Shown piece by piece: positions 43,940-53,525 of a stretch of 64,000 nt of DNA. Positions within the stretch are counted from its first letter, which is position 1; each line of letters starts with the position of its first letter. A program made the translations under genes and the position numbers. The notes below the pieces were generated by a model. The model did no database searches and was not told the DNA's origin. It saw nothing but the letters and a program-made list of their open reading frames with translations. This stretch comes from Acidobacteriota bacterium (GTDB lineage: Bacteria > Acidobacteriota > Blastocatellia > Pyrinomonadales > Pyrinomonadaceae): positions 186,001-250,000 of the forward strand of contig JAHBSJ010000006.1 of the NCBI GenBank assembly GCA_019639155.1, written 5' to 3'.

Positions 43940-44746
43940 TTACTTGATCTCAAAAGTCAGCGTCGTCCATTTTGATTCGTAATTTAGTTTCGGGTCGTCG
44001 AGTTTCGCCATGTTGATGAATTTGACATACCACTTGCCGGATCCGTCAAGCTTCAACTTTACGAAGCCATTCGCGTCGCTTCTGAGTTCGGGCGTAGGCT
44101 TTAACTTGCCGCTTTCCTCGCGTCCGGCGAGTACAACTTGATTCGCAAGCGGTTTACCGTCTTTTAAACATAGGATATCGATCGTGTTGCCCTTTTTGAG
44201 ACCGTAAGGATTCTGCTTTGGAACGAGCTCAACGGGGTAGCCCAGTACGGTTTTGTAGTCGTCCGACTGCCTGTTGCCTACCTGCATAATCGCCTTAACA
44301 TGTTTTGCGTAACGCTCCACTGCGTCCTTTTCGAGTTCGCCAGTCTTGCGGCGTTCTTCAAGCGTATCCGGTAGGCCGTCTTCGCGGAGATACTCGTTAA
44401 AATCTGCTGCCTTTAGTGCGATTTCTCGCGGTTTGGTCGACAGTCCAACGACATAGGTTCCCGCCGCCCCGGTTGTCAGGTTTAGAAAGGCCGTCGTTTC
44501 GTCCTTCGTGAGATCGGCCTCCACTGGATGTACGCGATTCCCACCGGAAACGACACTCACATCATTTAGGCGCGCAAAGCTAACCGCTCCCTCACTCGCC
44601 AGAAACGTTCCGTTCATCACCTTCACGGTAAACTTCGAGTTAGGTTTCAGAAAATAGCTATCCGTCTTAAGAAACAGATCGTGCGCGAAAATCGACGCAA
44701 CCAACGACAGCGATAAGATCATTATTAAGATTGTTTGTTTTTTCAT
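43940..44746 (-). CDS. DUF4198-family periplasmic protein, second of a tandem pair
   Basis: ATG 44746 is used: GAGGAG lies upstream and a normal signal peptide follows (LIMILSLSLVASIFA). The protein has 268 residues. The predicted mature end is HDLFLKTDSYFLKP, an N-terminal histidine that could ligate copper in a CopC-like manner. The two beta domains include FTVKVMNGTFLASEGAV, GTYVVGLSTKPREI and, near the end, GSGKWYVKFINMAKLDDPKL. DUF4198 proteins accompany metal-uptake and TonB genes; their chemistry is little known. It is a clear tandem duplicate of the upstream gene. Confidence 0.85.
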   Translation of the reverse strand: MKKQTILIMILSLSLVASIFAHDLFLKTDSYFLKPNSKFTVKVMNGTFLASEGAVSFARLNDVSVVSGGNRVHPVEADLTKDETTAFLNLTTGAAGTYVVGLSTKPREIALKAADFNEYLREDGLPDTLEERRKTGELEKDAVERYAKHVKAIMQVGNRQSDDYKTVLGYPVELVPKQNPYGLKKGNTIDILCLKDGKPLANQVVLAGREESGKLKPTPELRSDANGFVKLKLDGSGKWYVKFINMAKLDDPKLNYESKWTTLTFEIK

Positions 44747-44759
44747 TTCGATCTCCTCA

Positions 44760-45569
44760 TTACTTGATTTCAAATGATAGCGTCGCCCATTTTGATTCGT
44801 AATTCAGCTTGGGGTCGTCGATCTTTACCATATGGATAAACTTCGCGTACCATTTGCCGGCGCCTGTCAGTCTGATTCTGAGCATGCCGTCCTTGTCGGT
44901 GCGGGCACTGGATTCGCCGAGCATTTTGCCTGAAGACTCGTAGCCGGTCGTTACTATCTGGCCCGCAAGGGGCTTCCCATCCTTGAGACAGAGTATGTCA
45001 AGTGTGGCTCCCTTTTTTAGTTTGTAGGGATTTTGCTGAGGGATCATCTCGACGGCGTATCCAAGGTTGGTTTTGTAGCTGTCTGTCGCGATATTGCCCG
45101 CCTGAAAGATCGTTTTGACATATTTCGAATAACGGTAACGAGCGTCCTTATCGAGTTCGCCGTCGCGCTTTCGGTTTTCCAGAATGTCCGGGATGCCTTC
45201 GGCGGGCAGGTATTCGTTGAATTCTTTTGCCGCGAGTGCGTTCTCGCGCCACGAGGTGGAAAGGCCGACGACGTGAGTTCCGGCCTCGGTCGGCGTAACA
45301 TTGAGAAATGCAGTGGTTTCATTTTTTGTAAAATTCGCATCGGCAGGATTCGAACGCGTGCCCGAAGGCGAGACAACACTCACATCCGTCAAACGCGCGA
45401 ACGCCACCGCTCCCTCGCTTTCCTGAAACGTGCCGTTCATCACGCTGATAGAGATCTTCTCGTTAACCTTTACAAAAAAGCTAGTTGGCTTTAAGAAAAG
45501 GTCGTGTGCAAAGACCGACAGGGTCGTCAAAACCACCGTCATTGCGAAAAAAATGATCTTTGTTTTCAT
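44760..45569 (-). CDS. DUF4198-family periplasmic protein, first of a tandem pair
   Basis: The 269-residue protein has CTGGAGGAC before the ATG. The signal peptide (FFAMTVVLTTLSVFA) is again followed by HDLFLKPTSFFVK. Shared blocks with its neighbour are VMNGTFQESEGAVAFARLTD, GTHVVGLSTSW, YAVEMIPQQNPYKLKKG, LCLKDGKPLAGQ and GAGKWYAKFIHMVKIDDPKL. The two genes are 13 bp apart. Keeping two similar but distinct copies suggests a dimer or two metals. Function in copper handling is inferred from place and the N-terminal His. Confidence 0.85.
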   Translation of the reverse strand: MKTKIIFFAMTVVLTTLSVFAHDLFLKPTSFFVKVNEKISISVMNGTFQESEGAVAFARLTDVSVVSPSGTRSNPADANFTKNETTAFLNVTPTEAGTHVVGLSTSWRENALAAKEFNEYLPAEGIPDILENRKRDGELDKDARYRYSKYVKTIFQAGNIATDSYKTNLGYAVEMIPQQNPYKLKKGATLDILCLKDGKPLAGQIVTTGYESSGKMLGESSARTDKDGMLRIRLTGAGKWYAKFIHMVKIDDPKLNYESKWATLSFEIK

Positions 45570-45582
45570 GTGTCCTCCAGTT

Positions 45583-46230
45583 TTATCTTAGACATTTGTG
45601 CAATCTTATGGTTCCGAACACGCTGTTGAAATGATTCGTTTCCTCGACCGACCCAAATCCGGCCTCCGCCATCAACCCCGGCAACAGGCCATTGAAGTTA
45701 TCAGCAGTGCTTTCAAAACCGTCCAAAAGCTGGATCAGATATGACGCCCCGCGCATTAAACGACTAGTGGGCAGCCCCCAATCCGCGACGTGAAACTCGC
45801 CATCGGGGTTAAGAACGCGGTTTACTTCGCGCAGAGTTTCCAACTTGCTTTCCCGAGATAGGTGATGAAAGAAAAGACTGGAAATTACCCGGTCAAAGGA
45901 TTCATCTTCGTAGGGCAGATCAAACGACATTCCTTCGTCGAAGGCAATGTCAACGCCTGCCTTGTGTGCCTTCTTTTTTGCTATTTGTAATATCTTCGCG
46001 TCACCGTCAATCCCGACGATCATAGCGTTCGGCTGTTTCTGTTTCGTCAAAATAGATAGCGTCGCTGTGCCGCAGCCTAGGTCGAGAACACGATGACCAG
46101 CGGCGATCCCCGCTTGATTAGCTAACGCATTCTTGAAAGCGCTCTCGCGAGTCGTCAGAGCAACTACCGGATCATAGAGGCCCGTTAGCCAGTCATAGCT
46201 CAATGCAGGTATGTACTTTTCGTTGTTCAT
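45583..46230 (-). CDS. class I SAM-dependent methyltransferase (UbiE/ArsM-like fold)
   Basis: ATG 46230 is used; a GTG at 46239 overlaps the P-ATPase stop codon, so translation is coupled either way. The protein has about 215 residues. It contains LSYDWLTGLYDPVVALTTRE, motif I HRVLDLGCGTATLSILTKQ, MIVGIDGDAKILQIAKKKA, a DLPYEDESFDRVISSLFFHH motif and LREVNRVLNPDGEFHVADWG. This is the Methyltransf_11/UbiE group. Similar genes are common in metal operons, but the substrate is unknown. It lacks the triple Cys of arsenite methyltransferases. Confidence 0.85.
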   Translation of the reverse strand: MNNEKYIPALSYDWLTGLYDPVVALTTRESAFKNALANQAGIAAGHRVLDLGCGTATLSILTKQKQPNAMIVGIDGDAKILQIAKKKAHKAGVDIAFDEGMSFDLPYEDESFDRVISSLFFHHLSRESKLETLREVNRVLNPDGEFHVADWGLPTSRLMRGASYLIQLLDGFESTADNFNGLLPGLMAEAGFGSVEETNHFNSVFGTIRLHKCLR

Positions 46231-46235
46231 TCCTC

Positions 46236-48773
46236 TCACAATTTCAAATTTCTCAATCGCAGAGCATTGACGATTACCGAAACAGAACTAAAAGTCATCG
46301 CTGCACTCGCGATCATCGGACTTAGTAACAAGCCGAAAACGGGATACAGAACTCCCGCAGCGATTGGGACGCCGACGAGATTGTAGATGAACGCAAAAAA
46401 CAAGTTCTGACGGATGTTCTTCATTGTCGCTTCGCTAAGCTTTTTGGCTCGAAGAATGCCGCGAAGGTCGCCTTTTAGCAGCGTTATGTCAGCGGATTCC
46501 ATTGCCACGTCGGTGCCGGTTCCCATTGCAATCCCAACCTGAGCCTGAGCAAGAGCCGGGGCATCGTTCACACCGTCGCCGGCCATTGCTACGATTTTGC
46601 CGCCTGCCTGTAGCTCCTTGATCTTTTCGGCCTTTTGTTCGGGCAAAACGTCCGCGAAAACCTTGTCGATGCCGAGCTTTTTAGCTACTGCGTCGGCCGT
46701 AAGTGCATTGTCGCCCGTCATCATGACGACCTCGATCTTTTGCCGATGCAATTCGTCGATTGCTTCTTTCGCAGACTCTTTGACCGTGTCAGCGACGCCG
46801 ACCAACCCAGCCGCCTTGCCGTCAACGGCGACGAACATGACGGTCTGCCCTTCGGCTCGAAGTTCGTCCGCTTTCCCATTTGCCGGAAAATCAATGTTGT
46901 TTTCCGTCATCAGCTTCGCATTACCCAGTAAAACCTTCTTCCCCTTGATCGATCCGGTTATACCTTTACCTGTAATCGATTCAAAATTTTCCACCTTTGC
47001 CAATTCGATATTTTTCTCTTCAGCACCTTTGATGATTGCTTCCGCAAGCGGATGCTCGCTCGACCTTTCGAGACTGGCGGCGAGTCTCAGAATTTCATCA
47101 TCTGAAATCTTAGATTCGGAATTTGAAATTATGCGCTGCAGCCGAGGCTTGCCCTCGGTCAAAGTTCCCGTCTTATCAACGACAATCGAATCCACCTTTT
47201 CCAGAATCTCCAACGCCTCGGCTTTCTTAACCAATACTCCGTGACGCGCACCGTGTCCGGTGCCAACCATGATCGACATTGGTGTCGCCAGTCCCAAAGC
47301 ACATGGGCAGGCGATGATCAAAACCGATACCGCCGCGACCATTGCGTAGGCGAAACTGCCGAAGATCATCCAGACGGCGAATGCGACAATCGAAACGACG
47401 ATAACTGCGGGAACAAAATAAGCTGATACTACATCTACCAGACGTTGGATAGGAGCTCGGGAGCGCTGAGCCTCGCCGACCATCCGAACGATCTGAGCTA
47501 GCAACGTGTCGCTACCGACCTTCTCCGCTTTCATCACAAAGCCGCGTCTGCCATTGATCGTTCCGCCGATGACCGTGTCGCCCACGGTCTTTTCGACCGG
47601 GATCGATTCGCCCGTCACCATCGACTCGTCAACCGACGTATCGCCTTCAAGAATCGAGCCGTCGGTCGGGATTTTTTCGTTCGCCTTAACCCTCAATCTC
47701 GCACCCATCTGTACATCCTTGAGTGCAATCTCGGTCTCGGTGCCGTCGTCGAAAACAACGATCGCGGTTTCAGGTGCAAGTCCGAGAAGGGCCTTGATCG
47801 CGCTTGAGGTTTGGCTTCTGGCTCGAAGCTCAAGAACTTGTCCGAGAAGAACAAGCGTCGTGATCACTGCCGCTGCTTCAAAATATGCAGCGATTAGGCC
47901 AGTATGCACATTACGCATCGACGCCGGGAACAGATCAGGAAAGAACAGTGCGAATAGACTAAAGAGATAAGCCGCTCCTGTTCCGATCGCGATCAGCGTA
48001 AACATGTTCGGGCTAACATTTTTGACCGAAGCCCATCCACGCTGAAAGAAAGGAAATCCGCCCCACAGGACGACAGGCGTCGCAAGAACGAACTGTATCC
48101 AAATAGAAAGTTTGGGCGAGATTATCTCGTGAAAGTTCGGCAGCATTTCCGCCATCGCCAGAGCGAAAACCGGAAGAGTTAACACTGCGGAAATCCGGAA
48201 ACGCCGTTTCATATCGATGTACTCCGGGTCAGGAGCATCGTCGAGCGTCATCACCTTGGGCTCAAGTGCCATCCCGCATTTCGGACAGCTTCCCGGACCG
48301 ATCTGCACAACTTCCGGATGCATCGGGCAGGTGTACTCGACACCCTTGCTTTCCGCGTCTAATACTTCCTCTTTTTTCTCCTTAAGAAAGCTCGCAGGAT
48401 TTTGTCTGAACTTATTCAAGCAGCCAGTTGAGCAGAAATAATAATTCTGGCCCTCAAAATCGTACTTGCCCGCCGAAGTCTCGGGTGCCACAGTCATTCC
48501 GCACACGGGGTCAACAAACTCCCCGCTAGGGGTCGCCCTCATGTCGCCGTGCGATACGGTTTCCGTTTTCTCGCGTCCGATCCCGACAAAACCACTCGCG
48601 GGAACGCCCTGCGCTTGCGCGATAAATTTCTGCAAACAGCCTTTCGAGCAAAAGTAATAGGTCGTCCCCTCATGCTTAAAACTCCCCGCCGCCGTCGCCG
48701 GATCGACCGTCATGCCACATATAGGATCGATAAACTCGTCTTCTGCTCCGTTCTTTTTTACATTTCCTGTCAT
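46236..48773 (-). CDS. copA: copper-exporting P-type ATPase with two YHS domains and a CPxCG metal-binding domain
   Basis: The 845-residue protein has AAGGAGGG before the ATG. The order is YHS1 ([23 protein letters not shown], about 16-47), YHS2 ([23 protein letters not shown], about 88-120) and a heavy-metal-binding zinc-ribbon-like part ([20 protein letters not shown], about 149-170). The eight-helix pump core follows with TGES, the transmembrane CPC in [26 protein letters not shown] and [12 protein letters not shown] plus the HP loop define P1B copper or silver pumps. The usual N-terminal CxxC ferredoxin-like domains are replaced by YHS domains. A MerR-type promoter lies ahead of the YHS gene upstream. 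Confidence 0.95.
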   Translation of the reverse strand: MTGNVKKNGAEDEFIDPICGMTVDPATAAGSFKHEGTTYYFCSKGCLQKFIAQAQGVPASGFVGIGREKTETVSHGDMRATPSGEFVDPVCGMTVAPETSAGKYDFEGQNYYFCSTGCLNKFRQNPASFLKEKKEEVLDAESKGVEYTCPMHPEVVQIGPGSCPKCGMALEPKVMTLDDAPDPEYIDMKRRFRISAVLTLPVFALAMAEMLPNFHEIISPKLSIWIQFVLATPVVLWGGFPFFQRGWASVKNVSPNMFTLIAIGTGAAYLFSLFALFFPDLFPASMRNVHTGLIAAYFEAAAVITTLVLLGQVLELRARSQTSSAIKALLGLAPETAIVVFDDGTETEIALKDVQMGARLRVKANEKIPTDGSILEGDTSVDESMVTGESIPVEKTVGDTVIGGTINGRRGFVMKAEKVGSDTLLAQIVRMVGEAQRSRAPIQRLVDVVSAYFVPAVIVVSIVAFAVWMIFGSFAYAMVAAVSVLIIACPCALGLATPMSIMVGTGHGARHGVLVKKAEALEILEKVDSIVVDKTGTLTEGKPRLQRIISNSESKISDDEILRLAASLERSSEHPLAEAIIKGAEEKNIELAKVENFESITGKGITGSIKGKKVLLGNAKLMTENNIDFPANGKADELRAEGQTVMFVAVDGKAAGLVGVADTVKESAKEAIDELHRQKIEVVMMTGDNALTADAVAKKLGIDKVFADVLPEQKAEKIKELQAGGKIVAMAGDGVNDAPALAQAQVGIAMGTGTDVAMESADITLLKGDLRGILRAKKLSEATMKNIRQNLFFAFIYNLVGVPIAAGVLYPVFGLLLSPMIASAAMTFSSVSVIVNALRLRNLKL

Positions 48774-48801
48774 GATCCCTCCTTGCGGTTTTCAAACTTC
48801 A

Positions 48802-48993
48802 TTAGTTACCGCCGCAACAACTCGCCGGGCTAACGTCGTTCGGAGCCATGAATTTCTGCAGACAGGCTGTCGAGCAGAAATAATAAGTTTCTCTATCCTG
48901 ATTAAGGCTACCGGCAGCATTTGCCGGTTTGACCTGCATTCCGCAAATTGGGTCGATGAAGGTTTCAGCGGTGGTTGTTTCGTATTCCGTCAT
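48802..48993 (-). CDS. small YHS-domain protein
   Basis: The 63-residue protein is one YHS domain: [35 protein letters not shown], and a C-terminal SCCGGN that adds a Cys pair. YHS units bind Cu(I) or other soft metals through the two Cys positions. AGGAG lies upstream. It is the first gene under the MerR-type promoter at 49034-49065 and likely acts as a chaperone feeding the P-ATPase, whose own YHS domains are close in sequence. Confidence 0.9.
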   Translation of the reverse strand: MTEYETTTAETFIDPICGMQVKPANAAGSLNQDRETYYFCSTACLQKFMAPNDVSPASCCGGN

Positions 48994-49033
48994 ATTGTTA
49001 TCACTCCTGTCGCTAAAAATAACGACAAGAATT

Positions 49034-49065
49034 ATTTTACAACCTGTCAGCAGGGGTCAGGTCAA
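49034..49065 (-). promoter_or_regulatory. CueR/MerR-type promoter with 20-bp spacer and operator dyad
   Basis: Minus strand: TTGACC at -35 (49065-49060), a 20-bp spacer and TAAAAT at -10 (49039-49034). The spacer contains ACCTG...CAGGT arms with the CCCC-TGCTG centre, very close to the E. coli copA operator (ACCTTCCCCTTGCTGGAAGGT). The overlong spacer is the mark of MerR-family control: the regulator untwists it when metal binds. It drives the YHS and P-ATPase genes and starts 4 bases after the regulator's stop codon. Confidence 0.85.
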
Positions 49066-49068
49066 GCC

Positions 49069-49485
49069 CTATCTTGCTGTCTCGCTTACCGACTCGATCA
49101 AATGGCAAACCGAGTCGCCCGTTGGCATTGAATTCCTCATTTTTGACCAGTCCTGAAGGGCATTCTCCATTTTCCGTTGGAGTTTCTGCATCTCTCTGAT
49201 CTTTCGTTGATTCTCCGCAATCCGGCGAACGATAATTTCCCGTACCATCGGACACGGCGTATTTCCTTCTTTCGCCTCTTTCAAAATATCCGCGATCTCG
49301 GCGAGCGAGAATCCCAGATTACCGGCGGCTTTAATAAACCGAACTCGCACCGCATCAGACGGTTGGTAAACCTTGTAGTTGTTTTGCGTATTACGGGCCG
49401 GCTTTAGCAACCCGATGCGGGTATAGTGCCTGACCGTGTAAAGCGATACATCCGATTGTTTAGCCAGAACTGTTGCAGTCATCAT
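49069..49485 (-). CDS. MerR-family metal-responsive regulator (CueR/ZntR-like)
   Basis: The 138-residue protein has the winged HTH at the N-terminus: AKQSDVSLYTVRHYTRIGLL, NNYKVYQPSDAVRVRFI and GFSLAEIADIL. A dimerisation coiled coil (ENQRKIREMQKLQRKMENAL) follows. Metal-site candidates are Cys in NTPCPMVREI (about residue 82) and Cys-His in SVCHLIESV near the C-terminus. CueR uses two Cys and no His, so the Cys/Cys-His set leaves Cu(I) or Zn/Cd open; the operator and target genes favour copper. Its gene precedes its target promoter on the same strand. Confidence 0.9.
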   Translation of the reverse strand: MMTATVLAKQSDVSLYTVRHYTRIGLLKPARNTQNNYKVYQPSDAVRVRFIKAAGNLGFSLAEIADILKEAKEGNTPCPMVREIIVRRIAENQRKIREMQKLQRKMENALQDWSKMRNSMPTGDSVCHLIESVSETAR

Positions 49486-49515
49486 TCACGTAATCGATTC
49501 CTTAATTATTCCGAA

Positions 49516-49558
49516 GAAAAGGGCGTCGGGCACAATAGGCACTACCCGACGCCTTTTT
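49516..49558. terminator. bidirectional Rho-independent terminator
   Basis: GGCGTCGGG (49522-49530) pairs with CCCGACGCC (49545-49553), with AAAA on the left and TTTTT on the right. It ends the RND operon coming from the right; its mirrored A/T runs give it activity both ways. Confidence 0.85.
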
Positions 49559-49628
49559 GCTCATCGACCGTATAAACTTCTGGACTCCCTTCCAAGTTGT
49601 CCTAATTCAGTGTCGAGCAAAAATTACA

Positions 49629-50147
49629 TTAAGCTTTAGGAGTCGGAGACGCAGCAGGTGCCGGGGCACGGCGCGGAGCGCTCGAGTGCCAGTGAACGAT
49701 CCGCCATTTGCCTTCGCGTTTTTCCAAGACTGCCGTGCCAAGGCCGCCGCTTTCTATCTTTCTTGTTCCCATCTCAGCGGCGAGACTGTACTTAAATGTC
49801 ACCCATGCCGTCTTGCCATCGACCTTTACCTTCATATCGGAAAACGAGTACTTCGTATTTTTGAATTCCTTTAGTTCGGGAGCGAGATGCGTGTTGCGGT
49901 AATCATTCCAACCGTAATTGGCGTGTCCGCTTTCGAAGACGGTGACATCTTCGCTGTTGGCCCAGATCTTATCAAGGGCCGCGAGATCACCTTGTTCGAC
50001 CGCCAGAGCCTCGCGTGTCATGACGTCCGTCACGGCCTTTACTTCGTCGTTCTGTGCGTAGATTGGGAAGCTAGGCTTTAATCCAAGTACGCAGGCGCCA
50101 AGCAACAACCCACCAACCAAAAGCTTGCGCAAATTTAATATATTCAT
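49629..50147 (-). CDS. SnoaL/DUF4440-like (NTF2-fold) secreted protein
   Basis: ATG 50147 has CGGAGAAAACT before it. The protein has 172 residues. A signal peptide (LLVGGLLLGACVLGLKPSFP) is followed by an NTF2-like domain: MTREALAVEQGDLAALDKIW, ANSEDVTVFESGHANYGWND, YRNTHLAPELKEFKNTKYSF and KREGKWRIVHWHSSAPRR. A Pro/Ala-rich tail follows. It resembles the gene at 62734-63192 throughout. NTF2-fold proteins can be enzymes or binders; here a periplasmic role in metal resistance is likely but unproven. It is the last gene of the RND operon. Confidence 0.85.
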   Translation of the reverse strand: MNILNLRKLLVGGLLLGACVLGLKPSFPIYAQNDEVKAVTDVMTREALAVEQGDLAALDKIWANSEDVTVFESGHANYGWNDYRNTHLAPELKEFKNTKYSFSDMKVKVDGKTAWVTFKYSLAAEMGTRKIESGGLGTAVLEKREGKWRIVHWHSSAPRRAPAPAASPTPKA

Positions 50148-50197
50148 AGTTTTCTCCGTTATCTGATTGAGGATCTGAAACAATGTTCAGAAACACG

Positions 50198-53100
50198 TTA
50201 ACCTTCCGTAACCGGAACTGGATTCTTAGGCGGAAAGTCCGTTGTGTTATCAGCCCGATCTCTTTCCCATTCACCTGAACCGGACGACCCTCGTTCGCGT
50301 TCGGCAATAACTCGCTCAGCACTTGGCCGTCCGAATTTATAAAAGATCGCCGGCGTAACAATCTGGTCGAGCAGAGTCGAGGTCAGGATGCCGCCTAAAA
50401 CGACAACTGCGAGTGGATGCAGGATCTCTTTGCCCGGGGCGTCGGCGGCAAGGATGAAGGGTATTAACGAGAGCCCCGCGGTCAGAGCAGTCATCAGGAC
50501 GGGAACGAGCCTTTCCAATGAACCGCGGACGATCATGTGTTCGGTAAAATCTTCGCCTTCCTCTTTCATCAAGTGCAGGTAATGCGAGATCATCATGATT
50601 CCGTTTCGCGATGTGATACCGACCAGTGAGACGAATCCGACCATCGTCGCGATCGAAAACACGCCGCCCGAGAGGTGCAAGGCCCAGACGGCTCCGATCA
50701 ACGCTAGGGGGATGTTTATCATCACCTGAATGGCTACCCGCCAGTCGCCAAAAGCTTTTATCAGAAGAAAAAAGATCGCGACAAGTGAGAAGATCGAAAG
50801 CAACGATAAAGTTCTGTTAGCCTCCTGCGATGCCTGAAACTGCCCTCCATATTCGAGGAAGTAGCCGGTCGGCAGTTGAACTTGTGTTGCGACGCGGCTT
50901 TGAATGTCATTGACCACGGAGCCAAGATCGCGTCCGGCTACGTTTGCTCCAATTACAATTCGGCGTTTTGTGTCCTCACGTAAGATCTGGTTCGGTCCCG
51001 GAAAATTCTCAACGGCAGCAACGGCCGAAATAGGAATTTGGGTTCCCTGAGGCGTATCGATCGTGACATTTTGGAGCGCGTCCAGACTATTGCGAGACGC
51101 CTCATCAAAACGAACCACCACGTCATAACGCCGGGCTCCATCAATGGCTTGCGAGACGGTTCGTCCGTTCAATGCTGTTTCCAATGTCTGCGTAACCTCG
51201 CCCGGCTGAAGCCCATATTGCGCCGCTTTGACGCGGTCAACATTAAATCGCACCTGCGGGATCAGCACCTGTCGCTCAACCGAAACGTCCGTTGCCCCCT
51301 CGACGGTTTGGATCGTATTGCGAATCTCCTCAGCCTTTGAACGCAGTGTAGCGAGATCGTCGCCGAACAACTTGACCGCGATCTGCGCCCGAACACCGGA
51401 CTGCAAATGATCTAATCGATGAGAGATCGGCTGTCCCACGTTAGTGGTAACTCCGGGAACGACCGCGAGTTTGTCTCGGATCGCCGAAAGAATCTCCTCA
51501 CGCGAACGGTCCGATTTCTTTAGATCAACATCGATCTCGGTGTAGTGAACCCCCTCGGCGTGTTCGTCTAGCTCGGCCCTTCCCGTCCTACGTCCGGTCG
51601 AGATAACTTCGGGCACCTCCAAAAGTAGTTTCTCGGAAATCTGGCCGATGCGATTGGATTCAGCCAGAGAAGTACCGGGCTGTGCCTGAACATTGACGGT
51701 AAGCGTTCCTTCGTTGAACTCAGGCAAGAATGATGTGCCAACAAACGGGAGCGTCGCCATCGTCAAGATGAACACCAGCGCTACCCCGACGATGACTTTG
51801 TAAGGATGACGGAGCGTCCAATGTAGAAGCCGCGTGTCGTATTTTTTTAACCAACGAACTAAGAAGCTGCCTTGGTGTTCCTCAGACGATGAAGACCGAA
51901 GCCACCGCAATATTCTCGAGAAAATAGAGGCTCGGTTCTCATCTTCGTGATCGATCTCAACCGGACCTTCAACTGTCTTTGACTCTTTTCGCCTAAACGT
52001 TTGCGGTAACAGATATGACGCTAAGACGGGCGTCACGGTCAAACTTACGAACAGGGATGCAACGAGGGCCGTAATGTACGCGAGGCCCAAGGGGGCGAGC
52101 AATCTGCCTTCGACACCCGATAAGGCGAACAGCGGAATAAACACGAGAGCGACGATCACCGTCGCATAAATGATCGATGAGCGGACCTCAAGCGAGGCGT
52201 GATAAATGACTTCAATGGAGGGACGCGGATTTTCAAGGTTCCGGTTTTCGCCGAGTCGACGGAAGATATTCTCAATATCCACGATCGCATCGTCTACCAA
52301 CTCACCGATAGCGACCGCCAAGCCGCCGAGCGTCATGGTATTAACACTGATTCCGAAAGCGTAGAGAATAAGGAAGGTAACGATGAAAGAAAGCGGGATC
52401 GCCGTGAGTGTTATAAAGGTGGTGCGAAAATTGAGCAAGAACAGGAACAATACGATCGCGACGAGGATCGCACCGTCGCGCAATCCTTCGGTAACGTTGC
52501 CGATTGAGGCGTTGATAAAGTTGGCTTGCCGAAAGAGATTAGGGTTGATCTCAACGTCGGGCGGAAGCGTTTTTTGCAGTTCCTTTACCGCTTCGTCAAC
52601 TTGCTTTGTCAGATCCTGAGTGCTTGCCCCAGGCTGTTTTTGTACGGAAACAATGACTGCCGGTTTCCCATCGGTTCCAGCCTCGCCTCGTTTGATTTTG
52701 GCCCCAAACTGCACCTCGGCGACGTCACCGAGACGGATCGGCGTGTTGTTCCGATAAGCAACAACGGTTTGCTTCAGTTCGTCGATCGAATAAAACCTGC
52801 CAAGGTTACGAACAAGGTACTCCTGCGATTGGGCATCTACAAAACCACCGGTGGAGTTGATATTCGATTTCTCCAGCGCGACCGAAACATCCTCAATGGT
52901 GATGCCAAACTGCCTTAGCTTCTCAGGTGAGACAAGAGCCTGATACTGTTTTACGCCGCCACCGATGGGAATAACCTGAGAAACCCCGGTGATAGTCAAT
53001 AGCCGAGGACGGATAGTCCAATCGGCCAAGGTTCGCAGTTCCAAAGGATCAGTCGTTCCATCCTTGCTCGACACCGCGATCAGCATGATCTCGCCCATTA

Positions 53101-53503
53101 TTGACGAGATGGGAGCGAGAAACGGCGAGACTCCCTGCGGCAATTGTTCGCGGGCTTCGGTTATCTTTTCCGAAACAAGCTGCCGGTTTCGGTAAATATC
53201 CGTTCCCCATTCAAACTCTACGTAAACGATGGACAACCCGACCCCGCTAACCGAGCGTACACGCGAAACGCCCGGGACACCATTCATCACGGTCTCGATG
53301 GGAAAAGACACCTGCGTCTCGACCTCTTCGGGAGCAAGGCCGTTCGCTTCGGTTAGGACGGTGATCGTCGGTTTATTTAGATCCGGGAAGACATCAACGG
53401 GCAAATTCAACGCCACGTAACTGCCCCAGACAAGCAAAAGGGCAGAGATCGCGACGACGATCAGCCTATTCTGCAGAGACCATTTAATAACTCCATTCAG
53501 CAT
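50198..53503 (-). CDS. cusA: heavy-metal efflux RND pump, inner-membrane component (CusA/CzcA family)
   Basis: ATG 53503 is used (GGAA upstream; the longer frame overlaps the DUF305 gene). The protein has about 1101 residues. It has the twelve-helix RND layout: LNGVIKWSLQNRLIVVAISA, PTITVLTEANGLAPEEVETQ, FPIETVMNGVPGV, TM4 proton relay GELVDDAIVDIENI, GIMMISHYLHLMKEEGE. The second porter half includes RTGRAELDEHAEGVHYTE, the motif of the HME subfamily. It exports metal from periplasm or cytoplasm through the adaptor and TolC protein encoded upstream. Cu(I)/Ag(I) is favoured over Zn/Co/Cd by the neighbours (cupredoxins, CopA); sequence alone does not settle it. Confidence 0.93.
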   Translation of the reverse strand: MLNGVIKWSLQNRLIVVAISALLLVWGSYVALNLPVDVFPDLNKPTITVLTEANGLAPEEVETQVSFPIETVMNGVPGVSRVRSVSGVGLSIVYVEFEWGTDIYRNRQLVSEKITEAREQLPQGVSPFLAPISSIMGEIMLIAVSSKDGTTDPLELRTLADWTIRPRLLTITGVSQVIPIGGGVKQYQALVSPEKLRQFGITIEDVSVALEKSNINSTGGFVDAQSQEYLVRNLGRFYSIDELKQTVVAYRNNTPIRLGDVAEVQFGAKIKRGEAGTDGKPAVIVSVQKQPGASTQDLTKQVDEAVKELQKTLPPDVEINPNLFRQANFINASIGNVTEGLRDGAILVAIVLFLFLLNFRTTFITLTAIPLSFIVTFLILYAFGISVNTMTLGGLAVAIGELVDDAIVDIENIFRRLGENRNLENPRPSIEVIYHASLEVRSSIIYATVIVALVFIPLFALSGVEGRLLAPLGLAYITALVASLFVSLTVTPVLASYLLPQTFRRKESKTVEGPVEIDHEDENRASIFSRILRWLRSSSSEEHQGSFLVRWLKKYDTRLLHWTLRHPYKVIVGVALVFILTMATLPFVGTSFLPEFNEGTLTVNVQAQPGTSLAESNRIGQISEKLLLEVPEVISTGRRTGRAELDEHAEGVHYTEIDVDLKKSDRSREEILSAIRDKLAVVPGVTTNVGQPISHRLDHLQSGVRAQIAVKLFGDDLATLRSKAEEIRNTIQTVEGATDVSVERQVLIPQVRFNVDRVKAAQYGLQPGEVTQTLETALNGRTVSQAIDGARRYDVVVRFDEASRNSLDALQNVTIDTPQGTQIPISAVAAVENFPGPNQILREDTKRRIVIGANVAGRDLGSVVNDIQSRVATQVQLPTGYFLEYGGQFQASQEANRTLSLLSIFSLVAIFFLLIKAFGDWRVAIQVMINIPLALIGAVWALHLSGGVFSIATMVGFVSLVGITSRNGIMMISHYLHLMKEEGEDFTEHMIVRGSLERLVPVLMTALTAGLSLIPFILAADAPGKEILHPLAVVVLGGILTSTLLDQIVTPAIFYKFGRPSAERVIAERERGSSGSGEWERDRADNTTDFPPKNPVPVTEG

Positions 53504-53525
53504 TTGATTCCGGGACGCAGACTGC

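Noticed and set aside
46597..47244. Plus-strand 215-codon open frame inside the P-type ATPase gene
   Set aside because: Antisense shadow of a gene with all catalytic motifs; Ser/Ala-rich with no recognisable fold.
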